From: Reticulitermes lucifugus
Taxonomy: Eukaryota > Arthropoda > Insecta > Blattodea > Rhinotermitidae
NCBI GenBank assembly: GCA_026260175.1
Contig: JAKCWW010010430.1
Coordinates: forward strand, 1 to 21,719
Reading direction: 5' to 3'
Length of the DNA: 21,719 nucleotides
Shown here one piece after another: positions 18,901-21,719 of the stretch (positions are counted from its first letter, which is position 1; each line of letters opens with the position of its first letter). The notes below the pieces were generated by a model. That model ran no database searches. It saw nothing but the letters and a program-made list of their open reading frames with translations, and had not been told where the DNA came from. Both the position numbers and the translations under genes were made by a program.

Positions 18901-21236
18901 AGTCTAAGAACATGATAAATTCTCACATTAATATTAATACCCTGATTTATGTAATTAATTCAACAATTTACATCATACCTCTGCTGTAATCAGTTCTTCA
19001 TCTAGCATGCCAAGAATAGCATCATATTTTCCAGTGAATTCTTCCCTGATGAGTGGTCGATCCAAAACTGAACCAACTATTTCAATAAGCTGAAATGACA
19101 AGAAACAAACTAATGAACTCAATGGAGTAGAACCCTCCTTCAGAAGCTAACAGTTCCTCAGCTAGTCAACAAATTTGCCACATTTTACAGAACCCAAAAG
19201 TTCATTACCATAACAAGAAATATTCAGAATATTTTAATAATGATCTGGAAAGGTATCAGATATAATTTCAGCTTGAATATTGCCCCTTACATTACTGACA
19301 CTATTGCTTTGTCACATAGTATACTAGGGGATATAACATTCAGCCAATTACTGTATTCTCACAAAAACAACAAAAAATCAAACAGCTATGAACACATACT
19401 GTTCTTACCTTAAACACACTCTCGAGGTTACAGCAGTCATCAAAAGCCTGACACAATATAGAGGCCAGTCTCCGGTCAAGGTCTCTAATTTTTCTGTGGA
19501 AATCTGCATAGTCCAATTCAAATGCTGGGTCTTCAGGATCCAATGCATCATATGTCTTGCTCCCAAACATTGTCAAGTGTTCACTAAATTCTGCAAACAC
19601 AGCTACAACTCTTGAACTCAAAAGACGTCCTTTCAGCCCTCCAATTTCTACCTTCTCAAGCTTCATGAATTCCAAAATGGTATCAAAGAAACACTGCAAA
19701 AACAATTGCAATGAAAAACACGCCATGAAGAGAGTTGTCATCTGAGTTGATGCATCTACATAAAAGCAACAAGCTACATCAATGTATGTTTTCAATATTG
19801 CTAACTTGTTAATAATTACCACAAAATAAACAAAAATATTATACAGCCACCTCCCACTGAATGTCAGCAATCCATTCCTGAAAATCAGATGTTCTGTGCA
19901 AAAATGCTAACCAGAAGCCTATTTTGAATGGGAAAAATTGTAATGCATTGCATGAACCCAATACCCCCAACCGATTTTCTAAAACGTAATTAAAATATAG
20001 TAAAACGCCTATATATAACAATGATAGGATGTAAGATGCTTAAAACATTGCTTCCTGATCACCAAACAATCTTCTTTTATGCAGTAACATGTACAATTAA
20101 AAATGTTGTTTTGAGTTTTAGAAGGTTAATATAAATTTTTCCTACATAAACATCAGCCAAAAAACGTTGTACTGTGAGATACACACGTTTCATAAAGTTT
20201 GGATATTAAAAAGCAAGAGGCATGCTAAATGCAAGGAAAATGCTAAATGGGGAGATGTTCTGCGGGGTAGGCCTGTAATTCACAATGATTTATAATATCT
20301 GATACACCAATTGGAAAATGATATATGATGAACTAACCGTAATATTTCCAGACAAATAAAAATGTCATGTTAGGAGTCAAAAACAAACAAATACTGTAAC
20401 AACTAGAAATGACAGCAAAAAACAGGGGGTAATGATGAAAGAAACAAATCAGCAAGAAATATTCAGAAACTTTTACTTTATTATACATGAAGTTGGAATT
20501 CTCTTCGAATTTTAATACCTTTATTGTTTCAAGACGTTTAAGAAAAGCCTGGAAACGCTCAAATACAATCTTGGGATGAAATGTCCAAAGCACGGGTTCC
20601 CTGTCTTTGAAATATGAAGCCAAGTTGTCTCTGCAATCATCAAATATTTTCCTGTAACATAATACATTTACATACAGAATTCCATAATAATAAGTACCTG
20701 TACTTACAAACACTGCTACTCAGACATCCTCCAAAATTTGAGACACAGTTGCCACATGAGAAGTATTTCAAGAAACATGGAGGTCCACAGAGGAGACAAG
20801 GTTCCCTATACTCCCAATCACTTCAGACAAAATTTCATCAAAATCTGAAATTCATTAACCTCTGCTTAACTTCGTCATATTAATGGATCGTCTATGACAT
20901 GGTGGATGTGTCAAGTACATCCTGGCCTTGAAGCATCAAGCACTCTTGAGAATCTCCTACCAGTTATGAACAGGCTTATTAGTTTATAGAGGAACTAAGA
21001 GTTAGAAGACAATGATAACAAGATGCAGTTCCTCAATACCATTTTGCTACAAAAGCAATCCATAAGTGTTTATCAAGTACATTCTTAAAACTATTGCAGA
21101 CTCATTCAATTTTGAATGATGTGAAAACAAACTGGTACCTGAAGAGAAGTAGTGTTTCTATAGATTCTTGAACTCTTTGTTTGGCTTCATCAATATCACT
21201 TTGGAAAATAGATGCTGGGTCCAAGAAACGCTTTGC
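838..21236 (-). CDS. Dhc93AB: Outer-arm axonemal dynein beta heavy chain, stem region (18 internal exons, partial gene)
   Basis: Dynein heavy chains are the ATP-driven motors of cilia and flagella; the beta-class chain sits in the outer arm, and its N-terminal stem binds the other heavy chain, intermediate chains and the doublet microtubule. Eighteen minus-strand exons, listed separately, join in one open frame of 977 codons with matching phases and GT/AG borders. The order of motifs matches my memory of the beta class throughout: FLDPASIFQ, KLEKVEIGGLKGR, DYADFHRKIRDLDRRL, NMPPVAGALRW, IPEAA, LFERSDGKKD, VFVPSLDLNAPD, SYLWLDDRE, MFEPLKQTIELLK and IEDWKTTPWRKIDVEN. This covers most of DHC_N1 and the start of DHC_N2, very roughly family residues 400-1400 of about 4,400-4,500. 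Catalytic P-loops are not expected here. In insects such genes serve sperm flagella and chordotonal cilia. The family is certain. The symbol is less so, because Drosophila has two co-orthologues, Dhc93AB and kl-5. Confidence 0.95.
977..1255. repeat. Diverged direct duplication in intron (about 117 bp, offset about 162 bp)
   Basis: Positions 977-1093 and 1138-1255 are two copies of one sequence in the same orientation. Shared landmarks in order are TTTTACTTT, CACTAAATAAGAAC, ATATTC, CACCATTA or GACCATTA, GCTTTATTTTG and GTGTAGTA or CTGTAGTA. The copy next to exon 18 starts just behind that exon's acceptor. The intron otherwise (962-1360) holds nothing else I recognise. Confidence 0.75.
1361..1526 (-). 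CDS. Dhc93AB: Dynein beta heavy chain, exon 17 of window
   Basis: 166 bases, one base then 55 codons. It reads FDCEHPYDLLDETHLEIVEL, then EMEMSNIHNAASLFEVSVAD and IKQIRQCRKELRMLK. It corresponds to the start of DHC_N2, with PYxxLDxxxxxIxxxExExxxxxxxASLFEVxVxDxKQLxxCRKExRMLK. Borders are acceptor GCTTTAG and donor GTAAAG. The intron that follows (962-1360) carries the direct duplication described under findings. Confidence 0.95.
1527..2275. other. Intron sequence, no recognised gene
   Basis: AT-rich intron between exons 17 and 16. A short (ATTT)n run near 1558-1576, followed by a less AT-rich block up to about 1700, may be the tail of a dispersed repeat, but I cannot name it. The remainder shows nothing I recognise. 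Confidence 0.4.
2276..2330. repeat. Pentanucleotide microsatellite (ACAGT)n with ACAGA variants
   Basis: About ten tandem copies of ACAGT, two of them altered to ACAGA in the first half, lie in the intron between exons 17 and 16. Confidence 0.95.
2397..2497. repeat. Trinucleotide microsatellite (GAT)n / (GGT) interrupted
   Basis: About 30 triplets, mostly GAT with regular GGT and GAC interruptions, on the plus strand. It is intronic, about 65 bases past the ACAGT array and about 100 bases from exon 16. Confidence 0.95.
2596..2762 (-). CDS. Dhc93AB: Dynein beta heavy chain, exon 16 of window
   Basis: 167 bases, 55 codons plus two bases. It reads ELPEQWNNTKKIALTVKQHV, then APLQATEVTCIRNRITNFDA and QNQYRDGFRKLPFL. 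It matches ELPExWNNTKKxAxTVxQQVAPLQAxEVxxxRRKxxxFDxxQxxFRxxFRK near the DHC_N1/N2 boundary. The acceptor is TGAGCAG and the donor GTAACT. Confidence 0.96.
2817..2904. repeat. 44-bp tandem duplication, two copies
   Basis: Units 2817-2860 and 2861-2904 are head to tail and differ at only two positions (C to T at 827/871 and 844/888 of the 2,000s). Both begin ACACAAGCAG and end TGTATACATAC. The low divergence suggests a recent event. Confidence 0.95.
3040..3180 (-). repeat. Dispersed repeat with EAAGFSE...YQTTRCQNPEG reading frame
   Basis: On the minus strand, 3093-3175 reads LEAAGFSEMLETYQTTRCQN then PEGCNLH and a stop. I remember very similar short peptides (EAA.SSET..TYQTTR..NPED..LH) in many spurious gene models of cockroach, termite and other insect genomes, where they mark a high-copy interspersed element. 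The alternative frame gives VGGSRFLRNAGNLPDYKVS, also a familiar by-product. I call it a repeat, not a gene. Its class (SINE or other) and outer borders are unknown to me. Confidence 0.55.
3522..3744 (-). CDS. Dhc93AB: Dynein beta heavy chain, exon 15 of window
   Basis: 223 bases, one base then 74 codons. It contains LSDLAKFIHEADEGLQQPIK, EGDYECLINVMGYLMNVKER, DDMFEPLKQTIELLKFYDQE and LPEEVNVLLQ. EGDYExLxxVMGxLMxVKxRQxxTDxMFEPxKQTIELL is nearly invariant in outer-arm beta chains. Borders are acceptor TGTGCAG and donor GTAACT. The frame stays open briefly into the intron. Confidence 0.97.
3745..4479. other. Intron sequence between exons 15 and 14, first part
   Basis: No gene recognised. The plus-strand open frame at 3721-3942 begins inside exon 15 on the opposite strand and has no family features. 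The stretch around 4105-4150 (ACGACGTTAGTCGGAAGGGA) is less AT-rich than its surroundings and may be part of a dispersed repeat, but I cannot name it. Confidence 0.4.
4581..4841 (+). pseudogene. Tigger/pogo-type transposase, C-terminal remnant
   Basis: An 86-codon open stretch on the strand opposite to dynein. It reads through an acidic segment (KQPEAEEKEADERKEDEE) into IIKHVNHSTASNCADTLLQY and FEYNDIISIRK. The pattern of a D-rich, E-rich tail followed by VxHSxALxxxDTLLxY....FEYxDIxxxRK is what I recall from the C-terminus of pogo/Tigger (DDE_1) transposases. There is no Met start, the frame upstream is closed by a TGA, and the catalytic domain is missing, so this is a decayed fragment inside a dynein intron. 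No terminal repeat was found beside it. Confidence 0.62.
5075..5244 (-). CDS. Dhc93AB: Dynein beta heavy chain, exon 14 of window
   Basis: 170 bases, 56 codons plus two bases. It reads IDNYESLFVEIEEMKSEQIF, then SAWFQVDLKPFRQALLNTVC and KWSNMFKQHLVDHVNS. It matches IDxYExxY.....E....F..WxRVDxxPFKQALLNxxxKWSxMFKxHLxDHV. The acceptor is CATTTAG and the donor GTGAGT. The adjoining intron towards exon 13 is 2.6 kb, the largest wholly contained in the window. Confidence 0.95.
5421..5545 (+). mobile_element. Retroelement-like dispersed repeat fragment, copy 1 (LTVAHLVKKFPAFYGT)
   Basis: The plus strand from 5440 reads MLTVAHLVKKFPAFYGT, then CHEPNESRPQLPILFF, without a stop. The LTVxxLVKKFPAFYGTRRFIT phrase is one I remember from a very abundant element in cockroach and termite gene models. 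Two more copies in this window (9553-9757 and 19127-19209) have the same orientation, opposite to dynein. The element class is not certain from this fragment. Confidence 0.62.
5546..6535. other. Intron sequence with a G-run and a short GCCGCC-rich patch
   Basis: Part of the 2.6 kb intron between exons 14 and 13. A run of nine or more G lies near 5925-5934. At 6178-6200 the phrase TTTTGCCGCC occurs twice. The open frame at 6178-6486 on the plus strand has low-complexity, Leu/Pro-rich content and no family resemblance, so I do not call a gene. Confidence 0.4.
6560..6690 (-). repeat. Dispersed repeat with GGGACAGTCCC core, copy 1
   Basis: Read on the minus strand: ATTTGTCCTGATGTTATTGG, then GGGACAGTCCCA, and further GGACACCAAATTTCCCGGG. 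A diverged counterpart sits at 15055-15130 on the plus strand (CCATTCATCCCGAACTTTCG, then GGACAGTCCCC and TAATTTTGTCCC). The shared order of CCxATTxxTCC, GGACAGTCCC and AATTT(T/G)(T)CCC suggests one family. Its identity is unknown to me. Confidence 0.4.
6700..7883. other. Intron sequence, no recognised gene
   Basis: Remainder of the intron before exon 13. Short open frames on both strands at 7318-7563 overlap each other and carry no recognisable domain. Nothing else stands out. Confidence 0.4.
7884..8069 (-). CDS. Dhc93AB: Dynein beta heavy chain, exon 13 of window
   Basis: 186 bases, 62 codons, phase 0 at both ends. It reads ANEFSHGFETYSYLWLDDRE, then LYMQQFLTYGHQLTADELEL and PSPPNMDLFREQ. 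YSYLWxDDRxExMxQFLxYGHxLTxEE followed by PPTxxxFxxQ is one of the best conserved stem stretches. The acceptor is TTTTCAG. The donor, GTGAAT, is weaker than most in the gene, but the next residues (IDNYE, exon 14) fit the family exactly. Confidence 0.95.
8203..8280 (-). CDS. Dhc93AB: Dynein beta heavy chain, exon 12 of window
   Basis: The smallest exon, 78 bases and 26 codons, phase 0 at both ends: ADIENTEDIREMKREILGGV then QRVMNE. It corresponds to the family helix (M)ADxxE(L)xEMRQEI...V..VM.KA. Borders are acceptor ATTACAG and donor GTAATT. It is separated from exon 13 by a 133 bp intron. Because both ends are phase 0, skipping it would keep the frame. Confidence 0.92.
8336..8560. mobile_element. 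Possible DNA transposon end (GGTGTCCCAGAATAATG)
   Basis: From 8338 the plus strand begins AGGTGTCCCAGAATAATGTT and continues into CATTTATTTATGACACTTAA. Ends beginning GGTGTCCCA are common in arthropod Tc1/mariner-like and related elements. The transition from the short AT-rich intron lead-in to this less AT-rich block supports an insertion. No transposase frame and no second terminal repeat could be found, so the class is a guess. Confidence 0.3.
8561..9269. other. Intron sequence between exons 12 and 11, no recognised gene
   Basis: Two overlapping plus-strand frames (8830-9048 and 8975-9217) contain hydrophobic but unrecognised residues and start in AT-rich sequence. I treat them as chance frames. 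Confidence 0.4.
9270..9492 (-). CDS. Dhc93AB: Dynein beta heavy chain, exon 11 of window
   Basis: 223 bases, one base then 74 codons. It contains LGYLAEHMDPN, APLFQAQLELREPDLVFVPS, LDLNAPDCF, SMVEGLINDIIKMAGLIPRI and ANYE. LFxAxLELxxPDLVFxPSLD and (M/L)VEGLxNDxxxMxxLIPR are very characteristic of axonemal dynein stems. The acceptor is TTTGCAG and the donor GTATTA. Confidence 0.96.
9553..9757 (+). mobile_element. Retroelement-like dispersed repeat fragment, copy 2
   Basis: The plus strand reads QKLPALYGTC around 9567-9596 in one frame. In another it reads MEPAGNLPCLQESTNSPCSE followed by TEDTSPHP (9585-9668). Further on, 9706-9750 reads SSLPSGLSPSGFLTK. All three phrases are known to me as successive parts of one abundant insect element (KFPAFYGT, MEPxGSLPCxQEP...PHP, LPSGLFPSGFPTK). 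Frames are broken, so it is a dead copy. It is longer than copy 1, which helps connect the parts. Confidence 0.6.
9760..10757. other. Intron sequence between exons 11 and 10, no recognised gene
   Basis: Contains a GT/CA-rich hairpin (10163-10200) and an A/T-rich (AAATA)n-like patch near 10226-10250. The minus-strand open frame 10763-10575, which begins inside exon 10, reads on to LCEKS and a stop but matches nothing I know. No gene is called. Confidence 0.4.
10163..10200. repeat. Alternating purine/pyrimidine inverted repeat, 16-bp arms
   Basis: Arms 10163-10178 (TGTGTGCACATGTGTG) and 10185-10200 (CACACATGTGTACACA) are complementary apart from one position, with a 6-base spacer. Almost the whole block alternates purine and pyrimidine, as Z-DNA-prone sequence does. 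Confidence 0.85.
10758..10922 (-). CDS. Dhc93AB: Dynein beta heavy chain, exon 10 of window
   Basis: 165 bases, one base, 54 codons, two bases. It reads YREISTAATEIHSLVKQNLK, then LFGMEQVADSSHWLDYVGYV and SESLLKTVGC. It matches the family helix RYxxIxxxGxxIHxLVKENLxLF and the W..YV.YVD motif after it. The acceptor is TTATCAG and the donor GTATAT. The final AG plus T of exon 11 gives Ser in the C-S/T-L-x-YL motif. Confidence 0.95.
11018..11213 (-). CDS. Dhc93AB: Dynein beta heavy chain, exon 9 of window
   Basis: 196 bases, two bases, 64 codons, two bases. It reads LWDYIERLHQLVHSLEARVQ, then DNLEQSRNIMSMWSKVALFE and RSDGKKDTLLCIDDRSEHVQ. W-D-Y-I...V..LE.RVQ..KDN and WSK.xLFER.DGKK are conserved stem motifs of outer-arm beta chains. 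The acceptor is TTTTCAG and the donor GTATGT. Only a 95 bp intron separates it from exon 10, among the shortest in the window. Confidence 0.96.
11214..12198. other. Intron sequence between exons 9 and 8, with a 20-bp-arm inverted repeat
   Basis: At 11345-11364 and 11385-11404 there are imperfect inverted arms (TGAAGAAAGAGGACCAATCA against the complement of TCATTGGTCCCTCTACTTCA) separated by 20 bases. They may be the core of a small foldback element. The rest of the intron is AT-rich, and the open frame at 11670-11915 has no recognisable features. Confidence 0.5.
12199..12317 (-). CDS. Dhc93AB: Dynein beta heavy chain, exon 8 of window
   Basis: 119 bases, one base, 39 codons, one base. It reads YNKVLRQSRPVEFALVEEQM, then QEIDALIEQGRTRLNWNST. 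It matches the WYNKxRxxxxxVEFxLxExxxxxID....A...L.WNS segment. Borders are acceptor GGTTCAG and donor GTAGGC. The last G completes a Glu codon with AG of exon 9, giving the expected NWNSxE(V/L)WDYI join. Confidence 0.95.
12318..12967. other. Intron sequence between exons 8 and 7, first part
   Basis: AT-rich, no open frame or repeat that I recognise before the hAT-like element at 12978. Confidence 0.4.
12978..13240. mobile_element. hAT-like non-autonomous element (MITE) with direct-repeat flanks
   Basis: The left end reads GCGTTTCTCAAACTTTTTCC; the right end, reverse-complemented, reads TGTTCTCCAACCAGGGTTCC. The xGTTTCTCAAxC ends, with GGAACCC just inside the right end, are a familiar hAT signature. 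Near-identical direct repeats ATTGTACCAG (968-977 of the 12,000s) and ATTGCACCAG (13241-13250) flank it and include an 8-base stretch with one change, as expected of a hAT target duplication. The internal open frame at 12919-13203 starts outside the element and resembles no transposase. Confidence 0.6.
13251..14182. other. Intron sequence, no recognised gene
   Basis: AT-rich sequence between the hAT-like element and exon 7. I see no gene, repeat family or RNA structure to report. Confidence 0.4.
14183..14319 (-). CDS. Dhc93AB: Dynein beta heavy chain, exon 7 of window
   Basis: 137 bases, 45 codons plus two bases. It reads LAAILREVHYLNLMEHEDIP, then EAALCMYERSETFRKYTSNL and NQTIQW. It matches the family pattern LxAxLREVxYL....IPEAA....N..R.Y..NL...W. 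The acceptor is TTATTAG and the donor GTAAGT, a consensus site. The terminal TG joins the G of exon 8 to give the conserved Trp before YNK. Confidence 0.95.
14320..15054. other. Intron sequence between exons 7 and 6, no recognised gene
   Basis: Short frames at 14391-14582 and 14838-15026 have no domain. A run of nine A occurs near 14680. Nothing else was recognised. Confidence 0.4.
15055..15130 (+). repeat. Dispersed repeat with GGACAGTCCC core, copy 2
   Basis: Plus-strand counterpart of the repeat at 6560-6690: CCATTCATCCCGAACTTTCG, GGACAGTCCCC and TAATTTTGTCCCCCC in the same order. A C-run ends it. It is inserted in the opposite orientation to copy 1 with respect to the dynein gene. Confidence 0.4.
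15580..15775 (-). CDS. Dhc93AB: Dynein beta heavy chain, exon 6 of window
   Basis: 196 bases, one base then 65 codons. It reads IVNSPEAEVVLAKYDHLMDL, then NTFEHKVFASWA, CERNLKLSLLTR and LALNFHPE. It corresponds to the stem helices (KYxxMxxLLxxYE, W, L..NF.PE) just after the conserved HPxVxSPE turn. The acceptor is TCTGTAG and the donor GTAAAC. The frame stays open about 50 codons into the intron, but LNFHPE followed by LAAILRE of exon 7 is the family continuation. Confidence 0.94.
15776..16756. other. Intron sequence between exons 6 and 5
   Basis: Mostly unassigned. It contains the possible LINE remnant listed separately and a small hairpin CATCAGA-gcctt-TCTGATG near 16530-16548. Confidence 0.4.
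16020..16165 (+). mobile_element. Possible degenerate non-LTR retrotransposon tail
   Basis: The stretch CATTTGTGTTCTTCACATTG, then CTGAGGAGGATGTGTAACAT and GAATGGG, resembles the DNA behind the common C-terminal LINE phrase RxRWAGHVARMG. The frame is broken by stops and indels, so it is at most an old remnant. The resemblance is from memory and weak. Confidence 0.25.
16757..16911 (-). CDS. Dhc93AB: Dynein beta heavy chain, exon 5 of window
   Basis: 155 bases, 51 codons plus two bases. It reads AQYEDRMANFTKHGWMPVDK, then NMPPVAGALRWAYQLRQRVA and SFKTLQHP. NMPPVAGxLxW is a strongly conserved dynein stem motif. The acceptor is TTTTTAG. Two donors are possible, GTCAGT after CACCC and GTATTG three bases later plus one codon. 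Only GTCAGT gives a phase that joins exon 6 in frame, producing HPIVNSPE, the expected HPxVxSPE junction. I chose it for that reason. Confidence 0.94.
17111..17770. mobile_element. Large palindromic (foldback-type) element, about 280-bp arms
   Basis: Left arm 17111-17390 and right arm 17491-17770 are inverted copies with a central region of about 100 bases. Matching blocks, outer to inner, are ATTCATTTATATACACCAAC (17111) with GTTGGTGTATATAAATGATT (17751), CATAAACTTCAACCCTCC (17160) with its complement near 17697-17714, ACATCAATCTCACATGTA (17249) with TACATGTGAGATTGATGT (17613), and TTCAATGATATGTCT (17360) with AGACATATCATTGAA (17504). Overlapping open frames on both strands are a by-product of the symmetry. 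No transposase is visible. It may be a foldback MITE, or two copies of one repeat inserted head to head. Confidence 0.88.
17771..18140. other. Intron sequence between two palindromic elements
   Basis: Unassigned intronic sequence without an open frame or repeat that I recognise. Confidence 0.4.
18141..18344. mobile_element. Palindromic MITE-like element, about 94-bp arms
   Basis: Arms 18141-18234 and 18248-18344 are inverted copies around a loop of about 14 bases. Pairs include AACCCttCAAAACATtAATT with its complement at the right end, GCAAAAAAACAGATTT with AAATCTGTTTTTTGC, TTATTGCAAATGA with TCATTTGCAATAA, and GCTATCAAAAT with ATTTTGATAGC. The transcript of either strand would fold into one long hairpin. 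No coding capacity. A clear target duplication was not found. Confidence 0.88.
18577..18809. repeat. GACCCAAGGTACAAC-type repeats with an 18-bp-arm hairpin
   Basis: GACCCAAGCTACAAC (18577), GACCCAAGGTGCAAC (18599) and GACCCAAGGTACAAC (18795) are three direct versions of one 15-mer. The second is the left arm of a hairpin: GTGACCCAAGGTGCAACA (18597-18614) pairs with TGTTGTGCCTTGGATCAC (18618-18635), with two G-T type differences and a 3-base spacer. The rest of the stretch to exon 4 shows no gene. Confidence 0.8.
18979..19089 (-). CDS. Dhc93AB: Dynein beta heavy chain, exon 4 of window
   Basis: 111 bases, 37 codons, phase 0 at both ends. It reads LIEIVGSVLDRPLIREEFTG, then KYDAILGMLDEELITAE. 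It matches the family stretch in which VFK is followed by LxxxxGxLLxRPxIxxxF and a KY..LL.MLxEEL helix. The acceptor is ATTTCAG and the donor GTATGA. The codon phase agrees with exon 3 upstream and exon 5 downstream. Confidence 0.94.
19127..19209 (+). mobile_element. Retroelement-like dispersed repeat fragment, copy 3 (LTVPQLVNKFATFYRT)
   Basis: From 19135 the plus strand reads LLQKLTVPQLVNKFATFYRT then QKFIT with no stop, matching copy 1 and the remembered family phrase LTVPQLVKKFPAFYGTRRFIT. It begins 45 bases past exon 4 in the 319 bp intron. The orientation is the same as copies 1 and 2. Confidence 0.65.
19409..19693 (-). CDS. Dhc93AB: Dynein beta heavy chain, exon 3 of window
   Basis: The largest and most diagnostic exon, 285 bases and exactly 95 codons (phase 0 at both ends). 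It contains FFDTILEFMKLEKVEIGG, GLKGRLLSS, YDALDPEDPAFELDYADF, RKIRDLDRRLASILCQAFDD and NLESVFK. The KLEKVEIGGLKG and DLDRRLxxIxCQxFDD motifs are hallmarks of DHC_N1 in axonemal outer-arm beta chains. Borders are acceptor TTTGCAG and donor GTAAGA. The ORF runs open into both introns (about 176 codons in total), but only the central 95 codons match the family. Confidence 0.96.
19694..20518. other. Intron sequence between exons 3 and 2, no recognised gene
   Basis: The minus-strand frame at 20021-19839 ends in DFQEWIADIQWEVAV, which looks protein-like. The family alignment runs directly from exon 2 (RLETIK) to exon 3 (FFDT), leaving no room for it. No other content recognised. Confidence 0.5.
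20519..20651 (-). CDS. Dhc93AB: Dynein beta heavy chain, exon 2 of window
   Basis: 133 bases, one base then 44 codons. The product reads KIFDDCRDNLASYF, then PVLWTFHPKIVFERFQAFLK and RLETIK. It matches the stem segment in which an aromatic-rich PxxWxF motif is followed by a helix ending in LxRLxTIK. The acceptor is GTTACAG and the donor GTATTA. The open frame continues into the intron, but the family jumps straight to FFDT in the next exon, so the donor at the end of TIK is the right end. Confidence 0.93.
20652..21138. other. Intron sequence between exons 2 and 1, no recognised gene
   Basis: Unassigned intronic sequence. The plus-strand frame at 20614-20883 starts opposite exon 2 and has no recognisable domain. 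Confidence 0.4.
21139..21236 (-). CDS. Dhc93AB: Dynein beta heavy chain, exon 1 of window
   Basis: The first dynein exon visible, 98 bases, entering in phase 0 and leaving two bases (AG). It reads AKRFLDPASIFQSDIDEAKQ and continues to ETLLLF. The (F)LDPxSIFQ stretch is a recognisable start of a helical bundle in the DHC_N1 stem region. The acceptor is TTACAG and the donor is GTACCA. The split codon AGG is completed by the next exon. Earlier exons, including the start codon, lie beyond the window edge. Confidence 0.92.
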
Positions 21237-21365
21237 CTGTAATTAAATTGCACTTGCAAATACAATAAATTCACAACCTATTAAAATGTAAAAAGGGTTG
21301 ATATGCAAAATTATTCTGTAACCAGTCCCACTGTACTTAGAAGCATTAATCAAGTAGCAGTTGTA

Positions 21366-21512
21366 GTATAGTGTTTGTGGTTGTGGTTGTGATGGTGGTG
21401 TTGCTGGTGGTGGTGGTAGTGGCAGTTGTGGCAATGGTGTCGGCGGCAGCAGTGGCGGTTTCGGCGGCGTTGACGGTGGTGGTTAGGGTGTTGGCAGCGG
21501 CTGTGTTCAGAT
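21366..21512. repeat. Interrupted GGT/GTG trinucleotide repeat
   Basis: About 145 bases dominated on the plus strand by GGT, GTT, GGC and GCA triplets. It forms the most GC-rich patch in the second half of the window. The apparent Pro-rich minus-strand peptide (LPLPPPPATPPSQP) is translation of the repeat and not a gene. Confidence 0.9.
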
Positions 21513-21651
21513 CATTAAAACAGAATTTGATTCATATATAACTCCAGAGAGTAAAATTAAAAAATAAATTTCTGATGTTTAGATGTGATGGCAGTGATGA
21601 GAATAGCTGCAGTACTAACTACCAACAAAACGACTCAAAGTCAGGACAATA

Positions 21652-21719
21652 CAGTTAAACCTCTATCCATCGTTCCCGTTACCGTCGTTCGTCCGCATGT
21701 ATCGTCTGCCTTATTTGGT
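21652..21719. mobile_element. Probable pogo/Tigger-type DNA transposon terminus, cut by the window edge
   Basis: After a TA dinucleotide (21650-21651) the plus strand reads CAGTTAAACCTCTATCCATC, then a less AT-rich stretch (GTTCCCGTTACCGTCGTTCG). TA followed by CAGTxxAACCTC is the usual start of Tigger/pogo-like elements in animals. The element would extend beyond the window. The rest, including any transposase, cannot be seen. Confidence 0.5.

Noticed and set aside
19839..20021. Minus-strand frame ending DFQEWIADIQWEVAV, considered as a missed dynein exon
   Set aside because: Exon 2 ends in RLETIK and exon 3 starts at FFDT, as in the family, with matching phase 0. An extra exon would break a conserved helix.
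1..21719. tRNA, rRNA, CRISPR array, bacterial promoter or operon signals
   Set aside because: None seen. Direct repeats here are satellites or mobile-element fragments and do not alternate with unique spacers.
1..21719. Dynein motor domain elements (Walker A motifs, stalk, microtubule-binding domain)
   Set aside because: None of the exons contains them. Only stem sequence is present, so the motor must lie to the left of the window.

Overview
The window is eukaryotic nuclear DNA, almost certainly from an insect. It is AT-rich and holds 18 internal exons of one very large gene on the minus strand, separated by repeat-filled introns with GT/AG splice sites. There is no sign of bacterial gene organisation. 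Several intronic repeats resemble ones I remember from cockroach, termite and other polyneopteran gene models, so I infer a polyneopteran insect. That lineage call rests on memory, not on a search.

The gene is an axonemal outer-arm dynein beta heavy chain, of the DNAH9/DNAH11/DNAH17 class in vertebrates and the Dhc93AB/kl-5 class in Drosophila. The 18 exons run from 21236 down to 838. They join in one uninterrupted frame of 2932 bases (977 codons plus one base), with every intron phase matching. Only the N-terminal stem (tail) is present: most of the DHC_N1 homology region, the middle stem, and the start of the DHC_N2/linker region. The start codon, the earliest exons, the six AAA+ domains, the stalk and the microtubule-binding domain lie outside the window.

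Layout from high to low coordinate, which is the gene's 5' to 3' direction: 21237-21719 is intron with a GGT-rich repeat and a probable pogo/Tigger-type terminal repeat at the window edge. 21236-18979 holds exons 1-4. 18978-16912 is a long intron with two large palindromic elements and a smaller hairpin. 16911-7884 holds exons 5-13, with a hAT-like non-autonomous element, retroelement fragments and other repeats between them. 7883-5245 is the largest intron. 5244-838 holds exons 14-18, with a Tigger/pogo transposase remnant, a further dispersed repeat, satellites and a direct duplication in the introns. 1-381 is the 5' end of a mariner element whose transposase runs off the window.

I find no second host gene, tRNA, rRNA, CRISPR array, promoter or operon. 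I do not see a new multi-gene biological system. The least explained structures are the 660 bp palindrome at 17111-17770, the 204 bp palindrome at 18141-18344, the hairpin and repeated motif near 18600, and the duplication at 977-1255 that abuts a splice acceptor.
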